This document shows positions 63,926 to 64,000 of a stretch of DNA of 64,000 bases, piece after piece. Every line of letters begins with the position of its first letter. Within the stretch, counting starts at the first letter, position 1. The notes beneath the pieces are model-generated. The model was not told the DNA's origin, searched no databases, and worked only from the letters and a program-made list of their open reading frames with translations. Position numbers and translations under genes: made by a program. Source of the stretch: an uncultured Sinobacteraceae bacterium (GTDB taxonomy: Bacteria; Pseudomonadota; Gammaproteobacteria; Steroidobacterales; Steroidobacteraceae); assembly GCA_937902995.1 (NCBI GenBank), contig CALEKY010000098.1, forward strand, positions 1-64,000, in the 5' to 3' direction.

Positions 63926-64000
63926 ATGAGCGATCCATCTGCAGATCTAGTCAACATCGAAGTGAACGGCGTGCCGATGAAGGCACGCAAGGGCCAGATG
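63926..64000 (+). CDS. nuoG: NADH-quinone oxidoreductase subunit G, first 25 codons (3' end outside window)
   Basis: From ATG 63926 the frame reads MSDPSADLVNIEVNGVPMKA, then RKGQM at the window edge. This is the beginning of the 2Fe-2S ferredoxin domain of NuoG (the VNGVPM-type strand). Position right after nuoF supports the call. Confidence 0.9.
   Translation, partial: MSDPSADLVNIEVNGVPMKARKGQM

Noticed and set aside
62017..63990. A 657-codon open frame opposite nuoF
   Set aside because: Same cause; composition is shadow-like and the sense strand holds a full NuoF.

Overview
The window is one continuous stretch of a GC-rich (about 60%) gammaproteobacterial chromosome, almost entirely core genes. 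Three observations point to the class: the carA-carB-greA-yhbY-rlmE-ftsH-folP-glmM-tpiA-secG-tRNA-Leu-nuo order, the hrcA-grpE-dnaK-dnaJ-dapB block, and the bamE/fur, nadK-recN and dnaX-ybaB-recR arrangements. nuoC and nuoD are separate genes (not fused as in enterics and pseudomonads). A membrane-anchored quinohemoprotein alcohol dehydrogenase, a PrpD-type dehydratase and a cytochrome/PHM-like copper protein suggest an aerobic organism near the Xanthomonadales/Nevskiales/Steroidobacterales part of the class; this placement is inference. No phage, insertion sequence, integrase, CRISPR array or rRNA was seen.

Layout. 1-8.7 kb: the 3' end of dnaX, ybaB, recR, rsgA, an M48 protease, orn, a DUF938 methyltransferase, then divergent ppsA and its regulator ppsR. 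8.7-16.6 kb: DUF1249 protein, an unknown coiled-coil protein, the tail-specific protease Prc, small membrane proteins, a Gfo/Idh/MocA oxidoreductase and a secreted gluzincin-like protein. 16.6-32.1 kb, the least conserved part: Hsp20, PrpD, an adenylate cyclase with a degenerate receiver domain, a beta-barrel protein, YkgJ, an unknown secreted protein, Tex, a PqqD-like peptide, PBP7, a secreted peroxiredoxin, a thioredoxin/cytochrome c/copper-oxygenase fusion, PspC, a second coiled-coil protein and a class A acid phosphatase. 32.4-35.6 kb: tmRNA and smpB flanking a PQQ alcohol dehydrogenase. 35.7-45.4 kb: ratA-rnfH, bamE/fur, recN-nadK, and the heat-shock operon hrcA-grpE-dnaK-dnaJ. 45.5-58.9 kb: dapB, carAB, greA, yhbY, rlmE, ftsH, folP, glmM, tpiA, secG, tRNA-Leu(GAG). 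59.2-64 kb: nuoABCDEF and the first 25 codons of nuoG, which runs off the end.

How the genes work together. A stress and proteostasis theme recurs: hsp20 and dnaK each carry a near-consensus sigma-32 promoter, and DnaK/DnaJ/GrpE/HrcA, FtsH, Prc, tmRNA/SmpB, RlmE and YhbY all serve protein quality control or ribosome upkeep. PpsA/PpsR link carbon flux to gluconeogenesis. The PQQ dehydrogenase and the Nuo complex feed the respiratory chain.

The most unusual signal is not a gene. Five intergenic arrays with a 7-base period (about 1181, 5304, 13257, 36396 and 45401) sit at or near gene 3' ends, four of them within about 6 nt of a stop codon. Their units differ from site to site, but the period is kept; two are G-runs that fit a G-quadruplex pattern and two contain opposed blocks that could fold as hairpins. 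The other points worth a second look are the three-module copper/haem protein, the pseudo-receiver cyclase, an orphan PqqD-like protein and a 19-nt palindrome just upstream of prc.
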